NCBI RefSeq assembly: GCF_000297395.2
Contig: NZ_HF570108.1
Span: forward strand, 1,682,125 to 1,746,124
Length of the DNA: 64,000 nt
Source of the DNA: Micromonospora lupini str. Lupac 08
GTDB taxonomy: Bacteria; Actinomycetota; Actinomycetes; Mycobacteriales; Micromonosporaceae
Direction of reading: 5' to 3'
Position numbers and translations under genes: made by a program. Of this stretch, positions 63,464-64,000 are shown one piece after another. Numbering within the stretch: the first letter of the stretch is position 1; the number at the start of each line of letters is the position of its first letter. Below the pieces are notes generated by a model. The model worked only from the letters and a program-made list of their open reading frames with translations, did not search any database and had not been told where the DNA came from.

Positions 63464-64000
63464 TTACGGCTGCGGGCGTGCGCCGGCTGTGGAGACTGCC
63501 AGCGCGCCCAGGTCGGTGGCGCGGCTCAGCGCCGCGGTCGGGCTGGCGCCGGCGAGCCACGCGGTGAGCAGACCGGCCGCGAAGGCGTCGCCCGCGCCCG
63601 TGACGTCCACCACCGCCACCCGGCGGGCCGCGGCCGCGCAGACCGGCGTGGTGCGGTCCACCCAGACCGCTCCCGCCGCGCCACGTTTGACCACCACCCG
63701 CCGGGCCGTCGCCGACAGCGCCCGCCCCTGTGCCGCCGGATCCAGCCCGCCGGCCAGCACCGTCGCCTCGTCCGCGTTGACAAGCAGCAGGTCGACGTCG
63801 CGTACCCAACCCAGGAAGGTCCGCGCGCCGACCCGCCGCAGCGGCGCCGCGGACGCCGCGTCGACGCTCGTGGTGAGCCCGCGCTCGCGGGCGGCGGCCA
63901 GCGCCCGCAACCCCGCGCCGCGCGACCCGGCGTCCAACAGGGTGTACGCGGACAGGTGCAGATGCCCCGCGTCGGGCACCGCCGCGAGGGCCTTCTCCAC
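63464..64000 (-). CDS. PfkB-family carbohydrate kinase, C-terminal part (cut by window end)
   Basis: The ribokinase-like sugar kinase continues past the window, so only the last 178 residues are seen. The PfkB signature near the C-terminus is DVTGAGDAFAAGLLTAWLAG, where the aspartate of GAGDAF is the catalytic base. The preceding VDLLLVNADEATVLAGG and RRVVVKRGAAGAVWVD are family motifs. The substrate cannot be told without the N-terminal half. Confidence 0.88.
   Translation of the reverse strand: MEKALAAVPDAGHLHLSAYTLLDAGSRGAGLRALAAARERGLTTSVDAASAAPLRRVGARTFLGWVRDVDLLLVNADEATVLAGGLDPAAQGRALSATARRVVVKRGAAGAVWVDRTTPVCAAAARRVAVVDVTGAGDAFAAGLLTAWLAGASPTAALSRATDLGALAVSTAGARPQP

Overview
The window is about 64 kb of very GC-rich DNA from a chromosomal region of an actinobacterium, most likely Micromonospora or a close relative in the Micromonosporaceae. 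The evidence is the strong G/C bias at third codon positions, frequent GTG and TTG starts, the family-level look of RecA, LexA, DtxR/IdeR and the RpoD-like sigma factor, and the gene order. No rRNA, tRNA, insertion sequence, phage or CRISPR array was seen. From memory of Mycobacterium tuberculosis (roughly Rv2710-Rv2738c) and Streptomyces coelicolor (recA to nrdJ), the backbone matches a conserved actinobacterial neighbourhood: DUF3046, recA, recX, gluABCD, miaB, a DUF349 protein, a dioxygenase-like gene, miaA, dapF, hflX, a propeller-type membrane protein, lexA, nrdR and nrdJ, with dtxR and a sigB-like sigma factor further along.

Region 1-31 kb is mostly this core. recA carries a LexA-type box and a separate RecA-NDp (PafBC-type) promoter. 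It is followed by recX, a BKACE-family enzyme and RNase Y. A glutamate-type ABC uptake operon (gluABCD, minus strand) diverges from selD. Two secreted, CBM2-bearing plant-polysaccharide enzymes (a PL1 pectate lyase and a GH5 endoglucanase) sit between miaB and the DUF349 gene. The tRNA-modification, lysine-biosynthesis and stress genes miaA, dapF, hflX and lexA lead to the nrdR-nrdJ operon, which has a recognisable promoter with an NrdR-like box.

Region 31-38 kb is ordinary accessory DNA: folD, membrane and DUF2332 proteins, and a MerR/hydrolase/MFS-exporter cluster. Region 38-50.6 kb is the most unusual part. A giant secreted LamG protein and a 2,436-residue RHS/HINT polymorphic toxin lie between two 231-bp, nearly identical copies of a small DUF5522 gene. 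The second copy follows a decayed L-asparaginase pseudogene. The toxin reading frame runs without a stop into what looks like its own immunity protein, which still has a good internal ribosome-binding site.

Region 50.6-64 kb returns to core-like genes: a lipoprotein, DtxR/IdeR, a sulfurtransferase, an acuC-type lysine deacylase with a GNAT/acyl-CoA-synthetase-like acyltransferase, a glyoxalase-family protein, the sigma factor, a SpoOM-like protein, D-aminoacyl-tRNA deacylase with an odd C-terminus, a methyltransferase, a HhH-GPD glycosylase, a BrnT/RHH-type toxin-antitoxin pair, DUF3099 and a truncated PfkB kinase. The dtd locus is packed with four different repeats. Both ends of the window cut through genes.
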